Counted from the stretch's first letter, positions 32,972 through 41,087 are shown. The stretch: DNA of 64,000 bases from Candidatus Flexifilum breve (GCA_016717205.1 JADKGC010000005.1:496001-560000); one strand, 5' to 3'. Notes: generated from the sequence alone by a model not told the origin. Made by a program: numbers and translations.

Positions 32972-33077
32972 TCCCCTCACCCCCAACCCCTCTCCCACGC
33001 AAGCGGGGAGAGAGGCGACATTGCGAACAATGTTGGCTCCCCTCCCTGAATTCGGGGAGGGGCCGGGGGTGGGGTTA
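32972..33077. repeat. 106-bp family B repeat
   Basis: It contains a CCCCTCTCCCACGCAAGCGG arm with GGGGAGAGA and a CTCCCTGAATTCGGGGAG palindrome with GGCCGGGGGTGGGGT. Related copies are at 43983-44084 and, inverted, 51471-51573. It lies inside the transporter operon between the binding-protein and AapQ genes. Confidence 0.75.
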
Positions 33078-33138
33078 GATCAACCTTAGTCAATCCGCCC
33101 CTACCGACCAGCCTCACCCAAGCTATGGGTGCTGCTCT

Positions 33139-34188
33139 TTAACGGAACGGCGGCGAATACTGGAGGCCGCCTTCCGTCCAGAGGGCGTTCAGGCCGCGTT
33201 CCAGACCGAAGGGGGTGTCCGCGCCGAGATGGCGTTCGAAGACTTCGCCGTAGTTGCCGACCTGCGTGATGACGGCGACCATGAAGTCGTTCGGGATGCC
33301 GTACAGCGACCCGGCGGCGTTGTCGCCCTGACCGAGGAAGCGCTGGATTTCCGGAATCTCGCTGCCGACGAAATCGCCGACGTTGGCGCTGGTGATACCG
33401 AATTCTTCCGCCTGAATCATGCCGTAGACCACCCACATGACGATGTCGGCGAACTGCGGGTCAGATTGGGGCGACAGCGGAGCGAGGGGTTCCTTGCTCA
33501 GCGTGATTTCGAGAATGGTGTGTGAACCGGGGTCTTCCGAGGTCGCGCGATACGCCGCCAGACCGCTCTTGTCGGTCGTGAAAGCGTCGCAGCGGCCGCT
33601 CAGGTAGCCTTCCCACGTCGCCGCGGCATCCGCGAAGACCTGCGGTTCATAGCTCAGGCCGCGCTGGCTGAACGCATCAGCGAGGTTGAGTTCGGTGGTC
33701 GTACCGCTCTGCACGCAGATCGATGCGCCTTCCAGCCCTTCAATTTCGGTGATGCCCGTGTCCGTGCGCACCATCAGACCCTGACCGTCGTAGAAGGTCA
33801 CCGGGCCAAAGGTCGCGCCCCACACCGCTTCGCGGCTGAGCGTCATGGTGGTGTTGCGGGACATCAGGTCAATTTCGCCCGACTGAATGGCAGCCTGGCG
33901 TTCGCCCGCCTGCAGCGGACGGTAGGTCACAGCATTGGCATCGCCCAGGATGGCGGCGGCCACGGCACGGCAGAATTCAACGTCGAAACCTTCGTATTCA
34001 CCCGCATCGTTGAGCGTGGCGAACCCGGCGAGGCTGGTGTTGACACCGCAAATGACTTCACCGCGATCGAGGATCGCCTGGGTAATCGGGCCAACGACGA
34101 CCGGTTGGGCGTCTTGGGCGACAACCGCCAGCGCCCCACTGAGGACGATGGTGACCGCCAGCGCGATCAAAGAAAACCGCTTGAACAT
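33139..34188 (-). CDS. aapJ: Amino-acid ABC transporter substrate-binding protein (AapJ/BztA-like)
   Basis: The 349-residue protein has a signal peptide (MFKRFSLIALAVTIVLSG, cleavage near VVAQ/D). The AapJ/BztA hallmarks are ILDRGEVICGVNTSLAGFATLND, GFDVEFCRAVAAAILGD and LMSRNTTMTLSREA. Partners of this type bind Glu, Asp, Gln, Asn or general L-amino acids. AGGAGAGAGAC precedes the ATG, and a promoter lies at 34254-34282. A 280-base gap containing a repeat separates it from aapQ, which often lets the binding protein be made in excess. It is divergent from an FHA-protein gene. Confidence 0.93.
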   Translation of the reverse strand: MFKRFSLIALAVTIVLSGALAVVAQDAQPVVVGPITQAILDRGEVICGVNTSLAGFATLNDAGEYEGFDVEFCRAVAAAILGDANAVTYRPLQAGERQAAIQSGEIDLMSRNTTMTLSREAVWGATFGPVTFYDGQGLMVRTDTGITEIEGLEGASICVQSGTTTELNLADAFSQRGLSYEPQVFADAAATWEGYLSGRCDAFTTDKSGLAAYRATSEDPGSHTILEITLSKEPLAPLSPQSDPQFADIVMWVVYGMIQAEEFGITSANVGDFVGSEIPEIQRFLGQGDNAAGSLYGIPNDFMVAVITQVGNYGEVFERHLGADTPFGLERGLNALWTEGGLQYSPPFR

Positions 34189-34253
34189 GTCTCTCTCCTA
34201 ACAATATTCACTCAGCACACCATCCCGGTGACGGGACGTTAAAACTGTCGATC

Positions 34254-34282
34254 AGTCTAACGAACGCTGTATTTATTGTCAA
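34254..34282 (-). promoter_or_regulatory. Promoter of the amino-acid importer operon
   Basis: On the minus strand TTGACA (34282-34277) is followed after 17 bases by TAGACT (34259-34254). The rest of the 320-base gap 34189-34508 is A/T-rich, and I see no gene or repeat in it. Confidence 0.65.
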
Positions 34283-34508
34283 ACAGACATTTCAACGGAT
34301 TTCGGATTAGATAATTTGTGCATTCCTTCACATTAGTTGAGGATGTATCGAGAATCTGAGCGACTTCTCGTGAGGTAAGCAAAAGATTGTATTAAGAATG
34401 AATAGGAGTAACATCCGTACTAGATAGGTGGAATCCTTCACGTCTATCCATACTGCTCTTGCGTTAAAATAAGTGGGTAGAAACTAGGCAACTTCCGAGA
34501 GTGTGGCG

Positions 34509-35309
34509 ATGCCTGCATTAAACGAAACCTTTGAGATGTATGTTAGTCTGCGCAATCGTGGGCAAGAAGCCACGACGGCGCTTCAGACCCTGCGGTTTCA
34601 GATCGAAATATTGGATGCGGAATCCCGGGCTGAGCTGGTGCGGCGCGTGCGCGAATGGGAATCGGAACGCCAGTCCGCCATGACCAGCACCAACGCCGCC
34701 AAGAGCACGCCGAGTGTAGTGAAGCCGATTGCGCCGCCTCCCGTGAAGCCCGTCGCCCCACCGCCCCAGCAAATGATCAACTGCCCGCAGTGCGGCAAGC
34801 CCAACCCGACCAACGAAGTCTTTTGCTATAGCTGCGGCTATTTTCTCAAACAGGATGCCAGTTTTCACGACACCGTGCGCCTGTCTGACCCGGATAATCG
34901 GACGAGCCGCGGCGACTACTTCGGCCCAAATTCCACACTCGTCCTGCTGATTGTCGCCACCAACCAATCGTTCAAAATCCGCCCGCAGAACTTCAAGCAC
35001 GAGATTGTCGTCGGACGCGGCGATGGCGCGACCATGCGCCCGGATGTCGACCTGAGCGAACACGGCGCGGGCGATCAAGGCGTGTCGCGGCTGCACATGT
35101 CGCTGACCTACAACGGCAAAATGAACACGCTCTCGGTGTCAGATATGCGCAGCGCGAACGGCACGTTCATCAACGGACAGCGCCTGTACCCGCAGGAAGT
35201 GCGTGTGCTCCGACACGGCGACGAACTGCGGTTGGGACGCATGGTGCTGCGCACCTATTACTATCACCCGGAGAGCAACCCGGTCGGCGGCGGCAACCCC
35301 ACGCCGTAA
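34509..35309 (+). CDS. Zinc-ribbon and FHA domain protein
   Basis: The start is ATG 34509; an in-frame GTG lies two codons upstream. An N-terminal helical segment (1-58) is followed by a Pro-rich linker, a zinc ribbon with two CxxC pairs (Cys92, 95, 106, 109) and a C-terminal FHA domain. The FHA domain shows VVGRGDG, GVSRLHMSL and SANGTFINGQ, the residues that bind phosphothreonine. It is a cytoplasmic adaptor that reads Ser/Thr phosphorylation. It is divergent from the amino-acid importer and about 13 kb from the PknG-like kinase, its most plausible upstream partner in this window. A strong terminator follows. Confidence 0.88.
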   Translation: MPALNETFEMYVSLRNRGQEATTALQTLRFQIEILDAESRAELVRRVREWESERQSAMTSTNAAKSTPSVVKPIAPPPVKPVAPPPQQMINCPQCGKPNPTNEVFCYSCGYFLKQDASFHDTVRLSDPDNRTSRGDYFGPNSTLVLLIVATNQSFKIRPQNFKHEIVVGRGDGATMRPDVDLSEHGAGDQGVSRLHMSLTYNGKMNTLSVSDMRSANGTFINGQRLYPQEVRVLRHGDELRLGRMVLRTYYYHPESNPVGGGNPTP

Positions 35310-35330
35310 TCCGAATGCAACGGACAAGCA

Positions 35331-35359
35331 AACAGGCGACCCTGCAGGGCGCCTGTTTT
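35331..35359 (+). terminator. Terminator after the FHA gene
   Basis: AACAGGCG pairs with CGCCTGTT, with a nested CCCTGCAGGG palindrome, followed by TTG. Confidence 0.8.
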
Positions 35360-35389
35360 GTTTTGGCGTTAACGAGCGCCCGGTCTGAA

Positions 35390-35477
35390 GTAGGTTCTCA
35401 AAAAAATCCACGAACGGCTGTCGGGGCGCACCTGCCTGTGCGCCTACAACCGGGCCGACACATCGGTCTGCCCCTAC
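35390..35477. repeat. GTAGGTTCTC end with a 58-bp composite palindrome
   Basis: It starts with GTAGGTTCTCAAAA, the terminal repeat also found at 43782-43864, then the shared ATCCACGAACGG, then the 58-bp composite (35420-35477). The far terminal repeat is not visible, so this may be a truncated copy. The rest of the 300-base gap shows no gene. Confidence 0.6.
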
Positions 35478-35609
35478 ACAACAACATTCGGCAGCAGAAT
35501 ATACCCTCAGCCCCCAGAAATGTGGGGATACTGTGCCACGGCAGCAACTTTCCAAAATCTCGCTGCGTATATAGGCATGTATCGACATTGAGGGGGAAGC
35601 ATCACTACC

Positions 35610-36044
35610 ATGAGCAGTTACGATTTCGAAAAACCGAAAAATGGCCGCAGCTATGTGTATGAGACCGAAGAACTCGCGGGCTTGGGCGAACGTCTGATCG
35701 CGTTGATCATTGACGGCGTCATCCTCGGCATCATCGGCGGCGTGTTGTTCTCTGGTCTACGTGAAGGCACTCTGAGCAGCATCATCACCTTCCTGATCGG
35801 CATCACCTACAACTGGTATTTCCTGACGCAGCAGAATGGCCAGACCATCGGCAAGCGCGTGATGGGCATTCGCGTCGTCAAAATCAACGACCGCCCGCTG
35901 GAAACCGCCGACGTGATCGTGCGCTATGTCGGCTACTACATCAACTCGTTCCTGTTCGGTCTCGGCTGGATCTGGGCGGCGTTCGACAACCGCAAGCAGG
36001 GCTGGCACGACAAACTCGCTTCGACGCTCGTCGTCAAGGCGTAA
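35610..36044 (+). CDS. RDD-family membrane protein
   Basis: The 144-residue protein has the RDD layout: LGERLIALIIDGVILGIIGGVLF with the Arg and Asp in the first helix, a second helix near SIITFLIGITYNWYFL, then GQTIGKRVMGIRVVKIN and a third helix ending WAAFDNRKQGWHDKLA. The classic final Asp of RDD proteins is seen in that last motif. RDD proteins are small inner-membrane proteins of mostly unknown function, some linked to ion transport. It stands alone, closed by a terminator. Confidence 0.9.
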   Translation: MSSYDFEKPKNGRSYVYETEELAGLGERLIALIIDGVILGIIGGVLFSGLREGTLSSIITFLIGITYNWYFLTQQNGQTIGKRVMGIRVVKINDRPLETADVIVRYVGYYINSFLFGLGWIWAAFDNRKQGWHDKLASTLVVKA

Positions 36045-36067
36045 CGCACCAGCGTATGACAGCCCCA

Positions 36068-36094
36068 GGGCGACCAGCACGGTCGCCCTTTTTT
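36068..36094 (+). terminator. Rho-independent terminator after the RDD gene
   Basis: GGGCGACC and GGTCGCCC flank AGCAC, followed by six T. Confidence 0.9.
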
Positions 36095-36183
36095 GTTACC
36101 CCGTTGCCGGAATTTGCGCCCGAATGTGGATTGATCTATAGTTCGGAATTAGCACAAATGGTCGCATGCAAAGGGACTGGATT

Positions 36184-36696
36184 ATGCCGCATCCATTGGT
36201 CGTTCAACTCCGTTTCACCCGCAGCGAATTCCAGCGCGCGCTCAAAGGCGTGACCGCCGAAGAAGCCTGCCGCCGCCTTGAACCGATGAACTGCATCGGC
36301 TGGATGGTGGGGCATCTGGCGTGGCAGGAACAGCGCTATTGGCTCACGCAGGGACAGGGGCTGACCCCGGTGCCGGAAGTCAACAAATTTGGTTACGGCA
36401 GAGCCGCCAGCACGCCGCCGCTCGACGAGATGTGGGCCGCGTGGAAAACTGTTACCGAAGCGGCGGATCCGTGGTTGGACACACTCGATGATGCGGCGCT
36501 GCTCACCTTCAGCCTGATCGGTAAGCCGCCCAAGCCTAGCTCGGAGAGCATCGGCACGCGCTTGCTGCGCACGACCTATCACTACTGGTTCCACAACGGC
36601 GAATCGCAGGCCATCCGCCAGATGTTGGGGCACTCGAAGCTGCCCACGTTCGTCGGCGACATCGGCGGCAAAGCGCCGTATAGCATGACCGAATAG
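36184..36696 (+). CDS. DinB-like four-helix protein
   Basis: The ATG at 36184 follows AAAGGGA by about eight bases and is preferred over ATG 36166. The 170-residue protein shows the DinB/YfiT pattern: an early helix, NCIGWMVGHLAWQEQRYW with the first His (metal ligand), and TYHYWFHNGESQAIRQMLGH with late His residues. These proteins bind a metal and often act as thiol-dependent transferases or hydrolases; the substrate is unknown. The gene is single. Confidence 0.82.
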   Translation: MPHPLVVQLRFTRSEFQRALKGVTAEEACRRLEPMNCIGWMVGHLAWQEQRYWLTQGQGLTPVPEVNKFGYGRAASTPPLDEMWAAWKTVTEAADPWLDTLDDAALLTFSLIGKPPKPSSESIGTRLLRTTYHYWFHNGESQAIRQMLGHSKLPTFVGDIGGKAPYSMTE

Positions 36697-36760
36697 CGCG
36701 TCATCGAAACCATAACTCAGCTGTTGAAACAGCGCACAAATACCCAAGTGACAAGTTTTT

Positions 36761-36833
36761 GTAGGGACAAGGCATGCCTTGTCCTCTTTGTTCACTCTCG
36801 AGAAAATTAGGACGAGGCATGCCTCGTCCCTAC
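36761..36833. repeat. 73-bp double palindrome (GGACAAGG/GGACGAGG type), copy 1
   Basis: GTAGGGACAAGGCATGCC...GTCC and GGACGAGGCATGCC...CCCTAC lie around a spacer of about 25 bases. A second copy is at 53250-53320. It is followed by a partial family B copy (36852-36890). Confidence 0.7.
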
Positions 36834-36898
36834 AAAAAAGGTCTGATCTGTCTCCCCTCCCTGAATTCGGGGAGGGGACGGGGGTGGGGTGATTGCTG

Positions 36899-37507
36899 TT
36901 ACCCCATCGGCTGGCGGATGATCGTCTTGAGTTTGTCCGGCGCGGACTTGTTCGGGTCGCCGAGATAAATCTCGTGGTGCTTGCCTGTGGGCTGCTTGCC
37001 TTGCGCGGCGATGAACTCATGCAGGCGCTGGATCGTCGGGCCTTCGGCAGCATACGGGCCGATGTGCAGAATCTGCGCGCACAGCCCTTCGTGATACGTT
37101 TCCAGACGCAGCGCATCCAGCGCGGGCAGCGCCTTCTTCTTCGCGACTTCGGGTTTGATCGCTGCGAACACGTCGGGCGTCACCACGTCCGGCTGCAGGA
37201 TCATCATCGTCCAGAGGTACGCGTCTTTGTCGGCTTGCAGGAAGGCATCCATGTCGTCCGCCCACCACAAGCCTTCGAGCGGCATCACGCCATAGTCGAG
37301 GCCGCGCGTCTTCTTGAAATGGAATTTGAGCGTATAGGACACACTGTACAGCGCTTCGACTGCGGCTTTGTAGCTCGGCGCAGTGTTCGGGTTGCCGCGC
37401 CCGTCGATCATCAGGAAGGTGAGCGGCGGCACATCGACAAGTTGGGCTGCTTTGGCAGACGGTTTGAGATAGGCGGCATACTGCTGTCTGAGATCGAGTT
37501 TGAGCAT
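36899..37507 (-). CDS. GyrI-like small-molecule-binding protein
   Basis: The ATG at 37507 follows AGGAGGT by six bases, giving 202 residues. The conserved pattern is VPPLTFLMIDGRGNPN, then YSVSYTLKFHFKKTRGLDYGVMPLEGLWW and EGLCAQILHIGPYAAEGPTIQRLHEFI with the late GKHHEIYLGDP. This marks the GyrI-like (SbmC/BmrR effector domain) family, which binds hydrophobic or cationic small molecules in the cytoplasm. It has no DNA-binding domain. The gene is single and divergent from the ABC operon. Confidence 0.88.
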   Translation of the reverse strand: MLKLDLRQQYAAYLKPSAKAAQLVDVPPLTFLMIDGRGNPNTAPSYKAAVEALYSVSYTLKFHFKKTRGLDYGVMPLEGLWWADDMDAFLQADKDAYLWTMMILQPDVVTPDVFAAIKPEVAKKKALPALDALRLETYHEGLCAQILHIGPYAAEGPTIQRLHEFIAAQGKQPTGKHHEIYLGDPNKSAPDKLKTIIRQPMG

Positions 37508-37657
37508 GGGGGACCTCCTGCTGCGTTGCACAATCACCAAAACGCCGACCCGTTTGGCCGTTGCCAGAGCGCTCCGGTTACATCAACCATACACTCTCCA
37601 GCCGCTAGAGAGTCAAGTGACCAAGATCCCCGCGTTGGATTTGTCCATTGCGACCAA

Positions 37658-37685
37658 TTGGCAGAGGTAGTGGTTTCTCTATACA
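37658..37685 (+). promoter_or_regulatory. Promoter of the NMT1/THI5-type ABC operon
   Basis: TTGGCA (37658-37663) and TATACA (37680-37685) are separated by 16 bases. Confidence 0.5.
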
Positions 37686-37705
37686 ATAGTCAAAATCTGT
37701 TACAA

Positions 37706-37719
37706 ACCGAACGTTTGGT
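37706..37719. promoter_or_regulatory. Imperfect palindrome ACCGAACGTTTGGT
   Basis: It matches its own reverse complement at 12 of 14 positions, centred on a CG like a LacI-family site, and lies just downstream of the likely promoter. It could be an operator for the ABC operon. Confidence 0.35.
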
Positions 37720-37802
37720 AAAAATAGCTATATGGCCACTCAAGAGATGCGCGCGCGCGCCGCGCGGAAAATCCCCCTAGCGATTCAGGCCGCTATCGTA
37801 CG

Positions 37803-38636
37803 GTGTTTGTGTCGCTCCTGCTCGTGGTGCTGCTGGCGCTCGTGTGGGAAGGCGCAAAAGCGTTCGGTTCGTCAGTGGGCTATACGCTGAATGTTGGCGG
37901 CACGCCCGTCGACCTGACGATCTTCAACGATACGCAGCTCCCGCATCTTGGCGACATCTTCGGCTCGTTCACCGAACCGGCGCAGCGCAATGGCGCGCCG
38001 CTCTACCAGATGCTGTTCGAATCCGGCCTGTTCACGCTGTGGGCGGCGCTGCGCGGCTTCCTCATGGGCGGGCTGATCGGCTTCGTGCTGGCGATTTTGT
38101 TCGCACATTCCATGCTGCTTCAGCGCGGCCTGCTGCCGTACGTGATCGCCTCGCAGACGGTGCCGATTCTGGCGGTCGCGCCGATGGTCGTCATCTGGAT
38201 GGGGCGCATGGGGGCAACCGAATGGTCGGTGCCCATGATCGCCGCTTACCTGACGTTCTTCCCGGTCACGATCTACACCCTGCGCGGCCTCACGTCGGTC
38301 CCGGCGACGGCGCTCGAACTCATGCAGACCTACGCGGCGAGCCGCCGCGAAATCCTCTTCAAGCTGCGCTTGCCCAACGCGCTCCCGCAGATCTTCACCG
38401 CGCTCAAAATCTCCGCGACGGCCAGCGTGGTCGGCGCGATCATCGGCGAACTGCCGTCCGGCATTCAGAGCGGTTTGGGGATCGCCATCCTCAACTTCGC
38501 CCGCTACTACAACCAGTCGCCGCCGCGCTTGTGGGCGACGATTCTCGCCGCGGGGCTCCTCGGCATTTTCTTCTTCACCGTGATCGCGGTGATCGAACGG
38601 TTCGTCGTGCGCTGGAAACCGGAAGTGAGTGAGTAG
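37803..38636 (+). CDS. ABC transporter permease (SsuC/ThiX-like), 5' end uncertain
   Basis: The permease spans the inner membrane with about six helices. The docking loop region is TYAASRREILFKLRLPNALPQIFTALK, typical of nitrate/sulfonate/thiamin-precursor permeases. The only in-frame start is the GTG at 37803, with no ribosome site, and it cuts into the first hydrophobic helix. A better N-terminus starts with ATG 37732 in another frame. Removing one GC unit from the (GC)6 run at 37749-37760 would join the two frames and add a normal charged N-terminal segment. The true gene may thus be a 37732-38636 frameshift variant or suffer a sequencing indel. It is the first gene of the ABC operon. Confidence 0.82.
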   Translation: MFVSLLLVVLLALVWEGAKAFGSSVGYTLNVGGTPVDLTIFNDTQLPHLGDIFGSFTEPAQRNGAPLYQMLFESGLFTLWAALRGFLMGGLIGFVLAILFAHSMLLQRGLLPYVIASQTVPILAVAPMVVIWMGRMGATEWSVPMIAAYLTFFPVTIYTLRGLTSVPATALELMQTYAASRREILFKLRLPNALPQIFTALKISATASVVGAIIGELPSGIQSGLGIAILNFARYYNQSPPRLWATILAAGLLGIFFFTVIAVIERFVVRWKPEVSE

Positions 38637-38638
38637 TT

Positions 38639-38670
38639 CAGTTCACGGTCGTCAGTTTACAGTGGACAGT
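38639..38670. repeat. GTTCAC/GTTTACAG repeat, left side of a small gene
   Basis: CAGTTCAC and CAGTTTACAGT are the reverse complements of the units tandemly repeated at 38924-38962. They flank the small gene at 38683-38910 as inverted repeats. Confidence 0.5.
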
Positions 38671-38682
38671 AAGGACAAAAAC

Positions 38683-38910
38683 ATGGCGCTAGTACGCTGT
38701 ATAGAACATGGAAACCCTAAAGGGACGAAACATGAATATGTTCGTTCTGTTGAACCGGTCGGCTATCCAAAAACCGGTGTTATTTGTGGCACGACAGGCT
38801 GCGAAACTTCCGGCTTGATCTGGCTGGATAACTACGAATCCTTCGCTTATGAGACGGGACAACGCGTCTTTTCAGTGACCACGCAGTCAGTCAAAGTTAG
38901 AGCGAAATAG
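38683..38910 (+). CDS. Small protein with paired cysteines inside an ABC operon
   Basis: The ATG at 38683 has GGA about eight bases upstream; the longer frame would begin in a repeat. The 75-residue product has RCIEHGNPKG near its start, then PVGYPKTGVICGTTGCETSGLIWL, and a C-terminal beta-like stretch. The Cys6/His9/Cys/Cys pattern suggests a compact zinc-bound fold. No known function can be assigned. It splits an otherwise tight transporter operon and is flanked by inverted repeats, so it may have been inserted. Confidence 0.7.
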   Translation: MALVRCIEHGNPKGTKHEYVRSVEPVGYPKTGVICGTTGCETSGLIWLDNYESFAYETGQRVFSVTTQSVKVRAK

Positions 38911-38923
38911 TCGTTTGACTGTT

Positions 38924-38962
38924 AACTGTAAACTGTGAACTGTAAACTGTGAACTGTAAACT
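38924..38962 (+). repeat. 14-bp tandem repeat AACTGTAAACTGTG (2.8 copies)
   Basis: Two full units and a partial third run without spacers directly before the ATPase gene. Confidence 0.8.
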
Positions 38963-38973
38963 TTTGAGGCACT

Positions 38974-39774
38974 ATGGCTCCGATCATCTCTATCCAGAAT
39001 CTCTCGAAGACCTTTCGCGGCGCGGACGGCGTCAATGTCCACGCGCTGGAAGGTATCAACCTCGACGTGCAGCAGGGAGAATTCATCTCGCTGATCGGGC
39101 CGTCCGGCTGTGGTAAATCGACGCTCCTGCGCATCATCGCCGATCTCGTGCAGTCGTCCTCCGGGGCGATCACGGTGAACGGCAAGTCGCCGCAGCAAGC
39201 GCGTAAAGATCGCGATTATGGCTTCGTGTTCCAGAGCCCGACGCTCTACGAATGGCGTACGGTGCTCAAGAACGTGCAGCTTCCGCTGGAGATCATGAAG
39301 TATCCGAAGGCACAGCGCGACGAACGCGCCCGCGAAATGCTCAAGCTGGTGGAGTTGAGCGACTTCGAGAGTAAGTTCCCGTGGCAACTTTCCGGCGGCA
39401 TGCAGCAGCGCGTGAGCATCGCCCGCGCGCTGGCGTTTGAGCCGCGCATCCTGCTCATGGATGAGCCGTTCGGCGCGCTCGACGAGATGACGCGCGAACG
39501 CATGAACAACGAACTGCTGAGCATCTGGCGTAAGCTGACCGGCATGACGGTCATTTTCGTCACGCACAGCATCAGCGAAGCCGTGTACCTGTCGTCGCGC
39601 GTGGTCGTGATGTCGCCGCGACCGGGGCGTATCGCCGAAGTCATCGACATCCATCTGCCTCGTCCGCGCGGCCCGCAAACCCGCGACCTTGACGATTTCT
39701 TCCACCTGACGAACAAGGTGCGCCACGCCCTGCGCGAAGGTGTTGGCGTCACGGCGATGGGGATTGGCGAATGA
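38974..39774 (+). CDS. ABC transporter ATP-binding protein (SsuB/ThiZ-like)
   Basis: This 266-residue ATPase energises the importer. The motifs are Walker A GPSGCGKST, Q-loop VFQSPTLYEW, signature LSGGMQQR, Walker B RILLMDEPFGALDEM and H-loop VTHSISEA. It belongs to the nitrate/sulfonate/taurine/thiamin-precursor class. A GAGG site precedes the ATG by a few bases. Its stop overlaps the next ATG (ATGA), indicating translational coupling to the second permease. Confidence 0.93.
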   Translation: MAPIISIQNLSKTFRGADGVNVHALEGINLDVQQGEFISLIGPSGCGKSTLLRIIADLVQSSSGAITVNGKSPQQARKDRDYGFVFQSPTLYEWRTVLKNVQLPLEIMKYPKAQRDERAREMLKLVELSDFESKFPWQLSGGMQQRVSIARALAFEPRILLMDEPFGALDEMTRERMNNELLSIWRKLTGMTVIFVTHSISEAVYLSSRVVVMSPRPGRIAEVIDIHLPRPRGPQTRDLDDFFHLTNKVRHALREGVGVTAMGIGE

Positions 39775-41081
39775 GCGACACGCTCAAACTTAACCCGCAT
39801 CAGGCGAGTGACGTCGAAGCCGCTTCGGAGATCGTCTACGCGGAGGCCGCGGAGCTGTTCGAGCCGCGCACGCTCGACCGTGACATCATTGCGCTCATCA
39901 CCATCTTCCTGATCGTCGTCACCTACCACATTCAAAATCCGCTGCTGCTGTTCAATGTGCAGTTCGGCTCGGCGTTTCGCAATGCGACGCTCCAGCCGGT
40001 CATGGCCATCGGCCTGATCATCGCCGCCGCCGCGCAGATTGGCTCGTGGCGCAAAGTGCGCGGCAACCCCCTCAAACTAGGGGCAGCAGCGATCCTGATT
40101 CTGTATACGCTGTACATAGGCGCAGCCATTCTGCTTGATTTCAATTTCAGCGGCGCGCTCTATGGCATCGATCAGGCGGTGTTCGTCGAACGGCTGGAAG
40201 ACACTGCGCCGCTGGTGCTCCTGGAAGCGGCGGCTTCGCTCACCTTGATCTTCGAGGTGCTGGCGCTGGTCGCGGCGGTGCTGTTGTGGCAGCCGTGGAC
40301 GCGCCTGGACGTGTACCGCAAGGCACTGCGCAAGCAGGGGGCGGCGCTGGTCGTCGCCGTGATTGTGGTCGGCGTGTGGGAACTCGCGATCAACGTGTTC
40401 AAGATCCAAGAATTCCTACTGCCGCGTCCGTCGGTGATCGCGGGCGCGTTCTCCGAAGTCTATCCGCGGTTGGTGTCGGCAGGCTGGAACACCTTCCAGA
40501 ATGCGTTCTGGGGCTTTGTCGTGGGCTGCGGCGCAGGCGTCGTCACGGGGATTTTCGCGGCGCGCTTCACCTCGTTCAGCAAGGCACTGCTGCCCGTCGC
40601 GGTCGGCGTCAACGCCGTGCCGATCATCGCGCTCGCGCCGATCTTCAACAACTGGTTTGGGGCGCTAAATCCGGCGTCGAAAGTTGCCATTGTCGCCATG
40701 CTGACCTACTTTCCCGCGATGATCAGCACCGTACGCGGCCTGACCGCCGTCGATGTGCTGTCGCTGGAACTCATGAAGACCTACGCCGCCTCGCAGTGGG
40801 ATATTTTCCGCAAACTGCGCCTGCCGACCGCGCTGCCGTACATTTTCTCGGCGCTCAAGGTGGGCACGACGCTGGCGATGATCGGCGCGATTGTCAGTGA
40901 GTATTTCGGCGGCGCGACGACGGGACTCGGCTTTCGCATTCGCGATGACGCCGGGCTGTTCAAGTACCCGGAGGCGTGGTCGGCCATCATGATCGCCGCG
41001 CTGTTCGGCATTCTGTTTTACATGGTCGTCTCCATCGTGGAACGCGCGCTCATGTCGTGGCATGTGTCGTTCCGCGAGTGA
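39771..41081 (+). CDS. ABC transporter permease (SsuC/ThiX-like) with extended N-terminus
   Basis: The 436-residue protein is much longer than typical 250-280-residue permeases of this class. An N-terminal part with about four additional helices (residues 40-195) precedes the standard core (VVAVIVVGVWELAINVFKI onward), which carries the docking loop TYAASQWDIFRKLRLPTALPYIFSALK. The extra helices may replace the missing flank of a heterodimeric permease. It pairs with the first permease (37803). ATG overlaps the preceding TGA. Confidence 0.9.
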   Translation: MSDTLKLNPHQASDVEAASEIVYAEAAELFEPRTLDRDIIALITIFLIVVTYHIQNPLLLFNVQFGSAFRNATLQPVMAIGLIIAAAAQIGSWRKVRGNPLKLGAAAILILYTLYIGAAILLDFNFSGALYGIDQAVFVERLEDTAPLVLLEAAASLTLIFEVLALVAAVLLWQPWTRLDVYRKALRKQGAALVVAVIVVGVWELAINVFKIQEFLLPRPSVIAGAFSEVYPRLVSAGWNTFQNAFWGFVVGCGAGVVTGIFAARFTSFSKALLPVAVGVNAVPIIALAPIFNNWFGALNPASKVAIVAMLTYFPAMISTVRGLTAVDVLSLELMKTYAASQWDIFRKLRLPTALPYIFSALKVGTTLAMIGAIVSEYFGGATTGLGFRIRDDAGLFKYPEAWSAIMIAALFGILFYMVVSIVERALMSWHVSFRE

Positions 41082-41087
41082 TGTGAA

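Noticed and set aside
38924..38962. Possible CRISPR array
   Set aside because: The repeat is a 14-bp unit in direct tandem with no spacers, and no cas genes are present. No CRISPR array was found anywhere in the window.
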